A DNA stretch of 64,000 nt. Origin: Campylobacteraceae bacterium (GTDB lineage Bacteria; Campylobacterota; Campylobacteria; Campylobacterales; Arcobacteraceae). Location: NCBI GenBank assembly GCA_013373175.1, contig JABXII010000011.1:1-64000 (forward strand), written 5' to 3'. Below, one piece after another: positions 35,644 to 44,143 of this stretch. Under the pieces are notes generated by a model. That model searched no databases, had not been told where the DNA came from, and was given only the letters and a program-made list of their open reading frames with translations. Both the position numbers and the translations under genes were made by a program. How positions within the stretch are numbered: position 1 is the first letter of the stretch; each line of letters begins with the position of its first letter.

Positions 35644-36393
35644 TTACTGTTTTCCTAGATTAAACTCTTTTTTCCCAATATTCTTTCTATATATATTCCA
35701 AAGCTCTTTTTGTTTGTTTTTTATGTCAATCATATCATATGAAGAGATAGAGCCTAAAATAATTTTCTTAGATTTTGAAAAAGTAAATGAGTTAAACCCT
35801 TTATTATGTAAGGTTTTTAAAAACTCTTCATTGTCATTTGTTTTGATATATATTTTTAAGTAGATGTAGTTTTCACTTTCATGGCGTTTTATATACTCTT
35901 TTAAGTCTTCACCTAAAACTTCAAAATTTTCTATGTATTCAAGTTCTTTATTACAATAAAATTTATTTCTTACAAACATAGAATTAAAATCAAAGTGTTC
36001 GTAACTTCTTCCTTGTGTTAGAATATCAGAGTAAAAGAAAGTAGAATTTTCATCAGCATTTATTCTAAATAACTGTAAAAGTTTTGAGTCTTTATATAAG
36101 ATTAGTTCATCATTTAAAACTTCTAAATTAGAGTTTTCTAACTTTATATTTATGTAATTGATTCCAAAATCTTTTTTAGAGGGATAAACTTTAGTAGCTG
36201 ATTCCGTTGTGACTATTGCATTAGAGCTCTCAAGTTTAATATTTGTTTTTATTCTATCATTGGGGAAAATCCCTTCCCCAATACTTAGAAGTTTTACATA
36301 GTTTTCTTCTTCACTAAAGTAGTAATATCGACTAGGAAGTTGTAGCTTATTTAATGAAAATACTTCATTTTTAAAATCTATTGAGATACTCAT
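35644..36393 (-). CDS. ureD: urease accessory protein UreD (UreH), displaced from the urease cluster
   Basis: This 249-residue protein has the UreD core: an I-G-E-G-I-F-P-N-D-R segment near residue 37, then I-V-T-T-E-S-A-T-K-V-Y near residue 58, and L-T-Q-G-R-S-Y-E-H-F-D-F near residue 125. UreD holds apo-urease and the UreF-UreG complex during nickel insertion. No ureD lies with ureAB-C-E-F-G at 11.8-15.9 kb, so this distant copy probably supplies that function. It follows the second ureidoglycolate lyase gene by two bases in a two-gene operon. The family is poorly conserved, so the call rests on these motifs and context. Confidence 0.85.
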   Translation of the reverse strand: MSISIDFKNEVFSLNKLQLPSRYYYFSEEENYVKLLSIGEGIFPNDRIKTNIKLESSNAIVTTESATKVYPSKKDFGINYINIKLENSNLEVLNDELILYKDSKLLQLFRINADENSTFFYSDILTQGRSYEHFDFNSMFVRNKFYCNKELEYIENFEVLGEDLKEYIKRHESENYIYLKIYIKTNDNEEFLKTLHNKGFNSFTFSKSKKIILGSISSYDMIDIKNKQKELWNIYRKNIGKKEFNLGKQ

Positions 36394-36395
36394 TA

Positions 36396-36929
36396 TTAGT
36401 CTCTAACCAAATAAATTTGCTTATCATTTATATTGTGTTCAATACATTCAACTAAGTTTTTCCCTTTTTGCTTTGTACTTACTTTATCTATTACAAAGAA
36501 CTCTTCTTTATCTTTTATGCAAAGTAGTGAAAAATGCCAAGTACCTTTATTAAGAAGGATCCCTTGCTCCCCATTTGTTTCAAATATTTCTAAGGTTGAT
36601 AAATCAGGTTCTCTTCCCCCTAGGGCAACTACACTATAAAAAGGTTCCTTACTCTTTGGCAAAAATGTTTGTGAAAAAAAAGGATGTTTTTCTAACATAT
36701 CTATATGCAAAGGGAATTCTCTTTTTTTACCTATGTATATGTGTAAACTTAAGCTACCACTCTCTTCATTTGAATCCATAATACAAGTTTCAAATTTTTT
36801 TGCATATCCTCTATTTATAATCATAGATTCCATGTCATCTTTTTCTATTACTTCTCCAAATTTTTTGAATGCTTCTTTTGTAAGAGGTTTTGCTTTTATT
36901 TCTATTTTCATATTATATTTTAAACTCAT
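36396..36929 (-). CDS. allA: ureidoglycolate lyase, second copy
   Basis: This 177-residue protein is homologous over its length to the lyase at 19777-20298. Shared blocks include L-T-K-E-A-F-K-K-F-G-E-V, H-P-F-F-S-Q-T-F-L-P and the G-T-W-H-F-S-L segment. It should produce glyoxylate and urea from ureidoglycolate. The His-Tyr-Asn-Arg of the first copy near residue 120 is Leu-Leu-Asn-Lys here, so activity or substrate may differ. An in-frame ATG at 36911 matches the other copy's start better, but neither start has a strong ribosome-binding site. It is co-transcribed with ureD. Confidence 0.9.
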   Translation of the reverse strand: MSLKYNMKIEIKAKPLTKEAFKKFGEVIEKDDMESMIINRGYAKKFETCIMDSNEESGSLSLHIYIGKKREFPLHIDMLEKHPFFSQTFLPKSKEPFYSVVALGGREPDLSTLEIFETNGEQGILLNKGTWHFSLLCIKDKEEFFVIDKVSTKQKGKNLVECIEHNINDKQIYLVRD

Positions 36930-37074
36930 TTTCTTATTTATTTAAATTTAATCCAACTAAAAAATACTTTATTACATCAGTTTATTTATGGTTCTTATTA
37001 GCTGGTTTAAATTTAGATGATAGCATAAGTTCAATTATAATTAGGGTAAGGCTATAGCCCTATTTGTGCATAAA

Positions 37075-37121
37075 AACTATACATTTACTGTATATATAAT
37101 AGACATTTTGAATGTATAGTT
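37075..37121. promoter_or_regulatory. inverted repeat around a -10 box upstream of the TRAP operon
   Basis: AACTATACATT (37075-37085) and AATGTATAGTT (37111-37121) form a perfect 11-bp inverted repeat, with TATAAT at 37095-37100 between them. This looks like a two-half-site operator embracing a promoter. The 315-base gap 36930-37244 also contains a GGCTATAGCC palindrome at 37050-37059 and otherwise shows no gene. Confidence 0.55.
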
Positions 37122-37244
37122 ATTGCTAAAAAATATCTTTACAAAAAACTACCCACGTTATAGAATACGTCTATCAAACATATTTAGATTAATATCATTT
37201 GATGATTCACTCTAAATCTAAATAAAACATAAATAAGGAATAAC

Positions 37245-38342
37245 ATGACTGAAAATAGAAGAAATTTCATAAAGAAAACAGGGTTATTAGGCTTAGGTAC
37301 TGCAGTTGCTGGTCCAAGTATCGCAAATGCAAGTTCTGATAAAAAATTTAGATGGAAGATGACAAACTGTTATGGGGCAGGAGCTCCTTTTTATTCAAAA
37401 GGACCAGGAAGTGCAGAATATTTTTGTAAAAGAATAGAAGAGTTATCAAATGGAAGGTTAAGAATTAAACATTATCCTGCGGGTGAGTTAATCCCTGCAA
37501 TGGAAGGCTTTGATGCAGTTTCAAAAGGAACTATTCAGATGAACTGGGGGAACTCTTTTTTCTGGGCAGGAAAAACATTTGCTGCTCAATACTTTACAGC
37601 AGTACCTTTTGGTATGAACTTCCAAGGTACAAATGCTTGGCTTGAATTTGGTGGAGGACAAGAGTTATGGGATGAAGTTTATAAACCATTTAATGTAATA
37701 GGATTAGCAGCAGGTAACACTGGGGTACAAATGACAGGCTGGTTTAAAAAAGAGATTAATAAAGTTGAAGATTTAAATGGTCTTAGAATGAGAGTTCCTG
37801 GTCTTGCAGGAAAGGTATTAGAACAACTTGGAGTGGGAGTAAAACTTCTTCCTGGTGGTGAGATTTTCCCTGCACTTGAAAGAGGAGTTATTGATGCAGC
37901 TGAATTTGTAGGACCATTCCAAGATAGAAGAATGGGTTTACATAAAGCTGCAAAAAATTATTATACTACAGGATGGGGAGAACCAAGTAATACAACAGAA
38001 TGTCTTATAAATAAAGATGCATGGGAGTCTCTTCCTAAAGATTTAAAAGCTATTGTAAAAAGTGTTGCAGCTGAATGTAATTTAATGGGACTTTCTTGGT
38101 CGGAGGCTAATAACTCTGAAGCATTAAAAGATTTAGTTGAAAATGAAGGAGTTATTGCAAGAACACTTCCTGATTCAGTAATTGAAAAATTAAGAGAAGT
38201 GACTTTCGCTACATATGATAAGCTAACTGCAAAAGATCCTTTAGTTAAAAAAGTTCACGATAGTTATTTTGCCTTTAAAGCAATGCATGATGATTGGCAA
38301 AACAAAAGTGAAGAAGTAGTAATGACTAAGTTGTCGTCATGA
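37245..38342 (+). CDS. TRAP transporter substrate-binding protein (DctP/TakP-like), Tat-type signal
   Basis: In this 365-residue protein the N-terminus R-R-N-F-I-K-K (residues 5-11), followed by a mild hydrophobic stretch ending A-N-A, looks like a twin-arginine signal. Residues around G-L-R-M-R-V-P-G hold the carboxylate-binding Arg. E-R-G-V-I-D-A-A-E-F-V-G-P and the Y-Y-T-T-G-W-G-E-P block match the TakP subgroup, which binds 2-oxo acids such as pyruvate. It feeds the DctQ and DctM proteins encoded next. Oxamate, a pyruvate isostere, is a possible ligand given the hydrolase at 40179. Confidence 0.9.
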   Translation: MTENRRNFIKKTGLLGLGTAVAGPSIANASSDKKFRWKMTNCYGAGAPFYSKGPGSAEYFCKRIEELSNGRLRIKHYPAGELIPAMEGFDAVSKGTIQMNWGNSFFWAGKTFAAQYFTAVPFGMNFQGTNAWLEFGGGQELWDEVYKPFNVIGLAAGNTGVQMTGWFKKEINKVEDLNGLRMRVPGLAGKVLEQLGVGVKLLPGGEIFPALERGVIDAAEFVGPFQDRRMGLHKAAKNYYTTGWGEPSNTTECLINKDAWESLPKDLKAIVKSVAAECNLMGLSWSEANNSEALKDLVENEGVIARTLPDSVIEKLREVTFATYDKLTAKDPLVKKVHDSYFAFKAMHDDWQNKSEEVVMTKLSS

Positions 38343-38848
38343 TTTATGTATTTTTATTCTCAAAAAAGCTAGATACGTTTATAAAACGTATCGGGCAAAT
38401 TAGCTCTTGGCTAATATTTATTTTAGTATTAATGGTTGCAGGAGATGTTCTTCTTAGATATTTTTTTCATATAAGTTCCATAGCAGAACAAGAACTTCAG
38501 TGGCATATTTTAGCAGCAATTGCAATGTTTGGTTCAGCATTTACTTTTCAACAAGGTGAACACGTTAGAGTTGATCTTTTTTACAACAATTATAGTAAAA
38601 AAGTTAAACAATGGATGAATTTTTTAATACCACTATTAATCATAATTCCTTTTTCACTTTTTATTATTTACCTATCAAGTGAATATGTAATGCAGTCTTA
38701 TTCTACAGGTGAAGTGTCTCCTGATCCAGGAGGGTTACCATATAGATATTTAGTTAAATCTTTAATTCCTTTAGGTTTCACACTTATTTTAATCCAAGGT
38801 TTAGCAGTCTTATTAATATCTTTAAGACAAATAAGAAGGGAGAATTAA
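38339..38848 (+). CDS. TRAP transporter small permease (DctQ)
   Basis: This 169-residue protein has four membrane helices, typical for DctQ. The conserved W-H-I-L-A-A-I-A-M-F-G-S-A-F-T-F and E-H-V-R-V-D-L-F-Y segments lie near residues 60-90. Its ATG overlaps the DctP stop by four bases, and DctM follows after three bases. Confidence 0.9.
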   Translation: MIYVFLFSKKLDTFIKRIGQISSWLIFILVLMVAGDVLLRYFFHISSIAEQELQWHILAAIAMFGSAFTFQQGEHVRVDLFYNNYSKKVKQWMNFLIPLLIIIPFSLFIIYLSSEYVMQSYSTGEVSPDPGGLPYRYLVKSLIPLGFTLILIQGLAVLLISLRQIRREN

Positions 38849-38851
38849 TTT

Positions 38852-40177
38852 ATGGATCCACAGATGTTGGCAATATTGATGGTTATATCTTTATTTGGTC
38901 TAATTCTACTAGGAGTTCCTGTTGCCTTTTCAATTGCGGGAGCAGGACTACTATTTGGAGTAATTGGAGCAGATTTAAACTTATTTAATTTATTACCATC
39001 AAGAATTTTTGGAGTACTTACAAACTATACTCTTCTTGCAATACCACTATTTGTTTTTATGGGAATACTTTTGGAAAAATCCCGTTTAGCAGAAAAGATG
39101 TTAGATATTTTAGGTTTACTTTCGGGTAAAAAACCAGGTGGTATGGCAATTGCGATTATTGTTGTTGGTATTTTAATGGGTGCTTCTACTGGTATTGTTG
39201 GTGCAACAGTTGTAACACTTACAATGATAGCTTTACCTACATTATTAAAAAGAAATTATAGCCATAGTGTCTCTTGTGGTACGATATGTGCATCTGGAAC
39301 ATTGGGGCAAATTTTACCTCCAAGTTTAGTTTTAATTTTATTAGCTGATATTAGTGGAGAAGCTATAGGACCTCTATTTGCTGCTGCACTAATGCCTGGA
39401 TTACTTTTAGCAACTTGTTATATTTTATATATTGTTCTTTTAAGTAAATTTGCACCACATCATGTCCCTCCAATTGATAAAGAAGAAAGAGATTCTTATT
39501 CTAGAAAAGAGCTTTGGATTGGGTTTTTTAAATCTGTTGCCCCTCCTTTTCTTTTAATCTTTGCAGTTTTAGGCTCAATTATTGGTGGAATAGCAGCTCC
39601 AACAGAAGCAGCTTCAATGGGAGCTATAGGTTCTTTATTAATAGTGTTTTTTAGTAAAAGATTGAATTTAGAGGTTTTAAAAGAGACTCTTTATGAAACT
39701 ATGAAGGTTACAGGAATGATTATGTTTGTTCTTATTGCCTCTCAAGTTTTTGGACTTAGTTTTAAAGCTTTAGATGGAGACTATTTAGTTGAAGATCTTT
39801 TTGCTGCAATTCCTGGTGGGATGTGGGGATCAATTTTATTTATGATGCTTATTTTATTTGTATTAGGGTTTTTTTTAGAATGGATTGAAATATCATATAT
39901 TGTTTTACCATTGGTATTACCAATATTCCATGCCCTTGATATAGATATGATTTGGCTAGGTATTTTAATTGCTTTAAATTTACAATCATCATTTTTAACC
40001 CCACCCTTTGGTTGGTCTTTATTCTTCTTAAAAGGAGTTGCTCCTAAAGAGATTAAAACAATAGATATATATAAAGGAGTATTACCTTTTATCGCAATAC
40101 AAATCATTGTAATTGCATTAGTGATGATATTCCCTGAAATAGCCCTGTGGCTACCAAAAGTAATAGGATGGATGTAA
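38852..40177 (+). CDS. TRAP transporter large permease (DctM)
   Basis: This 441-residue protein has about twelve helices. It has F-S-I-A-G-A-G near the N-terminus, the family segment G-A-S-T-G-I-V-G-A-T-V-V-T near residue 110 and a matching G-G-I-A-A-P-T-E-A-A-S-M-G-A in the second half. It is the sodium-driven channel of the TRAP system. The gene ends one base before the hydrolase gene, so transport and hydrolysis are probably one operon. Confidence 0.93.
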   Translation: MDPQMLAILMVISLFGLILLGVPVAFSIAGAGLLFGVIGADLNLFNLLPSRIFGVLTNYTLLAIPLFVFMGILLEKSRLAEKMLDILGLLSGKKPGGMAIAIIVVGILMGASTGIVGATVVTLTMIALPTLLKRNYSHSVSCGTICASGTLGQILPPSLVLILLADISGEAIGPLFAAALMPGLLLATCYILYIVLLSKFAPHHVPPIDKEERDSYSRKELWIGFFKSVAPPFLLIFAVLGSIIGGIAAPTEAASMGAIGSLLIVFFSKRLNLEVLKETLYETMKVTGMIMFVLIASQVFGLSFKALDGDYLVEDLFAAIPGGMWGSILFMMLILFVLGFFLEWIEISYIVLPLVLPIFHALDIDMIWLGILIALNLQSSFLTPPFGWSLFFLKGVAPKEIKTIDIYKGVLPFIAIQIIVIALVMIFPEIALWLPKVIGWM

Positions 40178-40178
40178 T

Positions 40179-41774
40179 ATGAATAACTTACCTAAAACAG
40201 AAGTATCAAAAAATGGTATGGTGGTTTCACCACACCATTGTGCCTCAGATGCAGGATTAGAAATATTAAAACAAGGGGGAAATGCAATTGAAGCTTCAAT
40301 CGCAGTTGCCTCATCTTTAGCAGTACACTATCCACATATGACGGGAATTGGTGGAGATGCCTTTTGGTTGATTTACGACCCTGAAGAGGGAGTTAGTTTT
40401 ATTGAAGCTTCTGGATTCTCTGGCTTTGATGTAAATATGAGTGCTTATGAAGGTTTAGATTCTATTCCTTTTAGGGGAAGATTAGCTGCCAATAGTGTCG
40501 CAGGAGCAGTTTCTGCATGGGATTTAGCATATGAAAAAAGTAAAAAAGAGTGGAATGGGAAATTTTCCTCTTCAAAGCTTGTAGATGAAGCAGTGACTTC
40601 AGCAACAAATGGAATTATAGTTACCGAATCTTTATCTCAAACACTAGAGGAGAAAAAAGATGAATTAATAGTTGATTCTTATTTTGCGAGTATCTATTAT
40701 CCAAAGGGAAAGATACCTCAAAAAGGAGAGACTCTTATTCAAAAGAAATTAGGTGCAACACTAAAAACACTAGGAGAAAATGGTTATGACGACTTTTATA
40801 GGGGAGATTTATCTAAAAAAATTGCTGAAGACTTTAAACAAAGAGATGGATTAATTACTATAAAAGATTTAAATGAACATCATGCTTCTTGGAATAAAGC
40901 TTTAGAAATGAAAACAAGTAATGCCAAACTGTTTAATGCTTCAGCTCCAACTCAAGGTGTTGCTTCACTTATGATTTTAGGTTTATTTGACAGATGGGTA
41001 GAAAAACTACCACAAAAAGATTCTACAAATCATGTTCATTTATTAGTAGAGGCTACTAAAATTGCCTTTAGACATAGAGATAAAATGAATACTGCTGCCA
41101 CAGCTGAAGAGCTTCAAGCTTGGCTTGAACCTGAATATCTTGATAAATTAAGTAAAGAGATAGATTTAGAAAAAGCTTTACCTTGGGGAGAAAATGCAGC
41201 ACCAGGTGATACAACTTGGTTTGGTGCAATAGATTCTAAAGGTAGAGTTGTAAGTGCTATTCAAAGTATTTATCATGAGTTTGGAAGTGGATTAACCTTG
41301 CCAGAAACTGGTATTGTTTGGCAAAATAGAGGTTGTAGTTTTGCTTTAGACTCATCTCATATTCAAGCTTTAGAACCACACAAAAAACCTTTCCATACCT
41401 TAAACCCTGCAATTGCATTGTTTGATGATGGAAGAGTGATGGCTTATGGAACTATGGGTGGAGATGGACAACCACAAACTCAAGCAGCAATCTTTTCTAG
41501 ATATACTTACTACAATGAAGATTTGCAAACTTGTATAAATAATCCTAGATGGCTTTTAGGAAGAACTTGGGGTAATTCCTCTCAAAGTTTAAAACTAGAA
41601 TCTAGATTTGATGAAGAGTTAATTAATGAATTAAAAGCTAAAGGTCATGATGTGGAAGTTTTATCAGCATTAGATTCGGCTGTTGGTCACGCAGGAGCTT
41701 TAGTTTATGATACATCAAAAACAATAAAAGGGGCATTTGACCCAAGAAGTGATGGTAAGGCATCAAGTTTTTAA
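40179..41774 (+). CDS. gamma-glutamyltransferase-family Ntn hydrolase, oxamate-amidohydrolase (HpxW)-like
   Basis: In this 531-residue protein the GGT fold signature L-K-Q-G-G-N-A-I-E-A-S-I-A is near residue 30 and the autoprocessing site is D-T-T-W-F-G-A-I-D with probable nucleophile Thr345. Trp replaces the His of classical T-T-H motifs, and the later I-Y-H-E-F-G-S-G and W-Q-N-R-G blocks resemble HpxW of the Klebsiella uric-acid cluster, which hydrolyses oxamate to oxalate and ammonia. No signal peptide is visible, so it is cytoplasmic, unlike periplasmic GGT. Glutathione or another gamma-glutamyl amide remains possible as substrate. Confidence 0.8.
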   Translation: MNNLPKTEVSKNGMVVSPHHCASDAGLEILKQGGNAIEASIAVASSLAVHYPHMTGIGGDAFWLIYDPEEGVSFIEASGFSGFDVNMSAYEGLDSIPFRGRLAANSVAGAVSAWDLAYEKSKKEWNGKFSSSKLVDEAVTSATNGIIVTESLSQTLEEKKDELIVDSYFASIYYPKGKIPQKGETLIQKKLGATLKTLGENGYDDFYRGDLSKKIAEDFKQRDGLITIKDLNEHHASWNKALEMKTSNAKLFNASAPTQGVASLMILGLFDRWVEKLPQKDSTNHVHLLVEATKIAFRHRDKMNTAATAEELQAWLEPEYLDKLSKEIDLEKALPWGENAAPGDTTWFGAIDSKGRVVSAIQSIYHEFGSGLTLPETGIVWQNRGCSFALDSSHIQALEPHKKPFHTLNPAIALFDDGRVMAYGTMGGDGQPQTQAAIFSRYTYYNEDLQTCINNPRWLLGRTWGNSSQSLKLESRFDEELINELKAKGHDVEVLSALDSAVGHAGALVYDTSKTIKGAFDPRSDGKASSF

Positions 41775-41790
41775 ATAAGGATAAAAATTT

Positions 41791-42597
41791 ATGAATGAAT
41801 TATTAGTATTAGTCCCAATTTTGTTGGCAAGTGGCGTAGTAGCTGGCTTGCTTGCAGGATTACTTGGTGTTGGTGGAGGAATTGTAATTGTTCCTATGCT
41901 TTATCATATATTTATCTATATGAATATTGATATCTCAATTGCAATGCCTTTAGCTATTGGTACATCTTTATCAACTATTGTTGTTACTTCAATAATTTCT
42001 GCACGTTCTCATCATAAAAAAGGTGGAATTGACTGGGAGTTATCAAAAAGATGGATTCCTTTTGTAATAATTGGAGTTTTAATAGGTGCCTTTTCCTCTA
42101 AATTTATAGATGGTACAAACTTAAAATTTATGTTTGGTATTTTACTTCTAGTTGTATCTCTTAATATGATTATTAGTAGTTTTAAAAATCTTGTAATAGC
42201 TGATTGTCTTCCTGGTAGGTTCGGGCAATCTATTTTTGCAACTTTACTTGGAGGCTTTGCTTCTTTGTTAGGTATTGGTGGGGGAACTTTGATGGTTCCA
42301 TTGTTATCACTATTTTCTTTTCCAATTCACAGAGCTGTTAGTACAGCTTCACTATTTGGTTTGATTATTAGTGTGCCGGCAACAATTGGATATATTATTG
42401 TTGGATGGAATGTAGAAAACCTTCCTTTAGCATCAACTGGATATGTTAATTGGTTAGCTTTTATAGTACTTGTACCTATGACAATGTTTTTTGCACCTTA
42501 TGGGGTGAAGCTAGCATATAAACTAAATGTAAAACAACTAAAACTTGCTTTTGCAATCTTTTTATGTTGTGTGGGAATTAAAATGGTATTGGTTTAA
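41791..42597 (+). CDS. TauE/SafE-family anion transporter
   Basis: This 268-residue protein has seven to eight helices in two repeats, each with the family glycine motif: L-L-G-V-G-G-G-I-V-I-V-P near residue 25 and L-L-G-I-G-G-G-T-L-M-V-P near residue 165. Members export sulfite, sulfoacetate or other organic anions. It follows the GGT-family hydrolase by 16 bases, so it may export that enzyme's acid product; this is inference. A strong bidirectional terminator follows. Confidence 0.87.
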   Translation: MNELLVLVPILLASGVVAGLLAGLLGVGGGIVIVPMLYHIFIYMNIDISIAMPLAIGTSLSTIVVTSIISARSHHKKGGIDWELSKRWIPFVIIGVLIGAFSSKFIDGTNLKFMFGILLLVVSLNMIISSFKNLVIADCLPGRFGQSIFATLLGGFASLLGIGGGTLMVPLLSLFSFPIHRAVSTASLFGLIISVPATIGYIIVGWNVENLPLASTGYVNWLAFIVLVPMTMFFAPYGVKLAYKLNVKQLKLAFAIFLCCVGIKMVLV

Positions 42598-42606
42598 TAG
42601 GTAATT

Positions 42607-42636
42607 GATAAAGGAGTTTTCATTAACTCCTTTATC
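42607..42636. terminator. bidirectional terminator between TauE and urtE
   Basis: A perfect 12-bp stem, GATAAAGGAGTT with AACTCCTTTATC, closes a six-base loop in the 60-bp convergent gap. It serves the TRAP-hydrolase-TauE operon and the urt operon. Confidence 0.85.
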
Positions 42637-42657
42637 TTTAGAGTTTAAAAAATTAGT

Positions 42658-43353
42658 TTATACTGATAGATACTGTTCTACTATTTCATCACTTAAATCT
42701 TCAATTTCACCTTTTGCAACAACACTTCCCCTATCAAGTAGATAAAAGTCATCTCCATGTCTTCTTGCAAATGGTAACTTCTGTTCAACTAGTATAACAG
42801 TTATCTTCTCCTCTTTTGTAAGATAATCTATTACTCCTCCAATTTGTTGTACGATATTTGGCTGAATCCCTTCACTTGGTTCATCAAGTATTAGAAGTTT
42901 TGGTTCTAAACAAAGGGCTCTTCCTATTGCTAATTGTTGTTGTTGACCACCAGAAAGGTCACCACCTTTTCTTTTTAGCATATCTTTTAAAACTGGAAAT
43001 AGTTCGTATATTTTTTCAGGAACTTGCTTTAATCCATTTCTATTTCCTAAAAGACCTATTTCTAAATTTTCTTTAACTGTTAGTTGAGGAAATATCTCTC
43101 TTCCTTGGGGTACATACCCTATTCCAAGCCCTGCTCTTTTTTCACTACCTAATTTACTTATATCTTTATCTTCAAAAACTATTTGTCCGTTTTTTATTGG
43201 GATTAGTCCCATAATTGCTTTTGCTAAAGTTGTTTTACCAACTCCATTTCTTCCCATAAGACAAGTACATTTCCCTGGTTCAATCTCTAAGTTCAAATCC
43301 CAAAGAGTATGACTTTGCCCATAAAACTGGTTTAAATTTTTAATATTAATCAT
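42658..43353 (-). CDS. urtE: urea ABC transporter ATPase UrtE
   Basis: In this 231-residue ATPase, Walker A is G-R-N-G-V-G-K-T-T-L near residue 35, as in UrtE where Val replaces the usual Ala/Ser. The signature is L-S-G-G-Q-Q-Q-Q-L and Walker B is L-L-I-L-D-E-P-S-E-G-I-Q-P. It is the last gene of urtABCDE, one base after urtD. With UrtD it drives high-affinity urea uptake. Confidence 0.94.
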   Translation of the reverse strand: MINIKNLNQFYGQSHTLWDLNLEIEPGKCTCLMGRNGVGKTTLAKAIMGLIPIKNGQIVFEDKDISKLGSEKRAGLGIGYVPQGREIFPQLTVKENLEIGLLGNRNGLKQVPEKIYELFPVLKDMLKRKGGDLSGGQQQQLAIGRALCLEPKLLILDEPSEGIQPNIVQQIGGVIDYLTKEEKITVILVEQKLPFARRHGDDFYLLDRGSVVAKGEIEDLSDEIVEQYLSV

Positions 43354-43354
43354 C

Positions 43355-44143
43355 TTACTCTCCTAGATATACTTTTCTAACTTTTTCATTATTTTGAACT
43401 TCTTTCATAGAACCTTCTGCTAAAACCGAACCTTCATGAAGTACAGTAACCTTTTTAGCAATACTTCTAATGAACTCCATATCATGTTCAACTACAACAA
43501 CAGAGTGACTTTTTGAAAGTTCTGTTAAAATTTGTGCTGTTTTTTCCACTTCCCCTGGAGTCATTCCTGCTACTGGTTCATCTACAAGTAACAGCTTGGG
43601 GTTTTGCATTAAAAGCATTCCTATTTCTAGCCATTGCTTCTGTCCGTGTGATAATATAGATGCAGGATTGTGATAATGTTCTTTTAGACCAATTAACTCC
43701 ATAGTTTCCTCTATCTTATCTTTTTGTTCCCCTTGAAGTTTTGCAAATAAAGTTTTATAAAACCTTTTGTCATCTTTCATTGCAAGTTCAAGGTTTTCAA
43801 AAATAGAATGCCCTTCAAAAACTGTTGGCTTTTGAAACTTTCGTCCAATACCAATTTGTGCAATACTTGGTTCATCCATTTCTAAAAGATTAGCAGCTTT
43901 CCCAAAAATTACATCACCTTTATCTGGACTAGTTTTTCCTGTAATAACATCCATCATGGTAGATTTTCCTGCACCATTAGCTCCAATGATACATCTTAAC
44001 TCTTCATATTCAATAGATAAAGATAAAGAGTTTAAAGCTTTAAATCCATCAAAACTAACTGTTATGTCATCTAAATAAAGGATTCTATCTCCCTTTTTTA
44101 AACTTCCTACATTTTGTTCCTGATCGTGTTTAAGCAGTAGCAT
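43355..44143 (-). CDS. urtD: urea ABC transporter ATPase UrtD
   Basis: In this 262-residue ATPase, Walker A is G-A-N-G-A-G-K-S-T. The T-G-K-T-S-P-D-K-G-D-V-I-F-G segment and the signature loop L-S-H-G-Q-K-Q-W-L-E-I-G-M are characteristic of UrtD, where His replaces Gly in the C-loop. Walker B is L-L-L-V-D-E-P-V-A-G-M-T. It overlaps the end of urtC by 14 bases. Confidence 0.95.
   Translation of the reverse strand: MLLLKHDQEQNVGSLKKGDRILYLDDITVSFDGFKALNSLSLSIEYEELRCIIGANGAGKSTMMDVITGKTSPDKGDVIFGKAANLLEMDEPSIAQIGIGRKFQKPTVFEGHSIFENLELAMKDDKRFYKTLFAKLQGEQKDKIEETMELIGLKEHYHNPASILSHGQKQWLEIGMLLMQNPKLLLVDEPVAGMTPGEVEKTAQILTELSKSHSVVVVEHDMEFIRSIAKKVTVLHEGSVLAEGSMKEVQNNEKVRKVYLGE

Noticed and set aside
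36396-36929. Second ureidoglycolate lyase as a pseudogene
   Set aside because: The frame is full length with the main motifs kept, and it is tightly followed by ureD; differences near residue 120 suggest divergence, not decay.
40179-41774. Classical periplasmic gamma-glutamyltranspeptidase
   Set aside because: No signal peptide, and the processing motif has Trp where classical enzymes have His; an HpxW-like enzyme fits better, though substrate is unproven.
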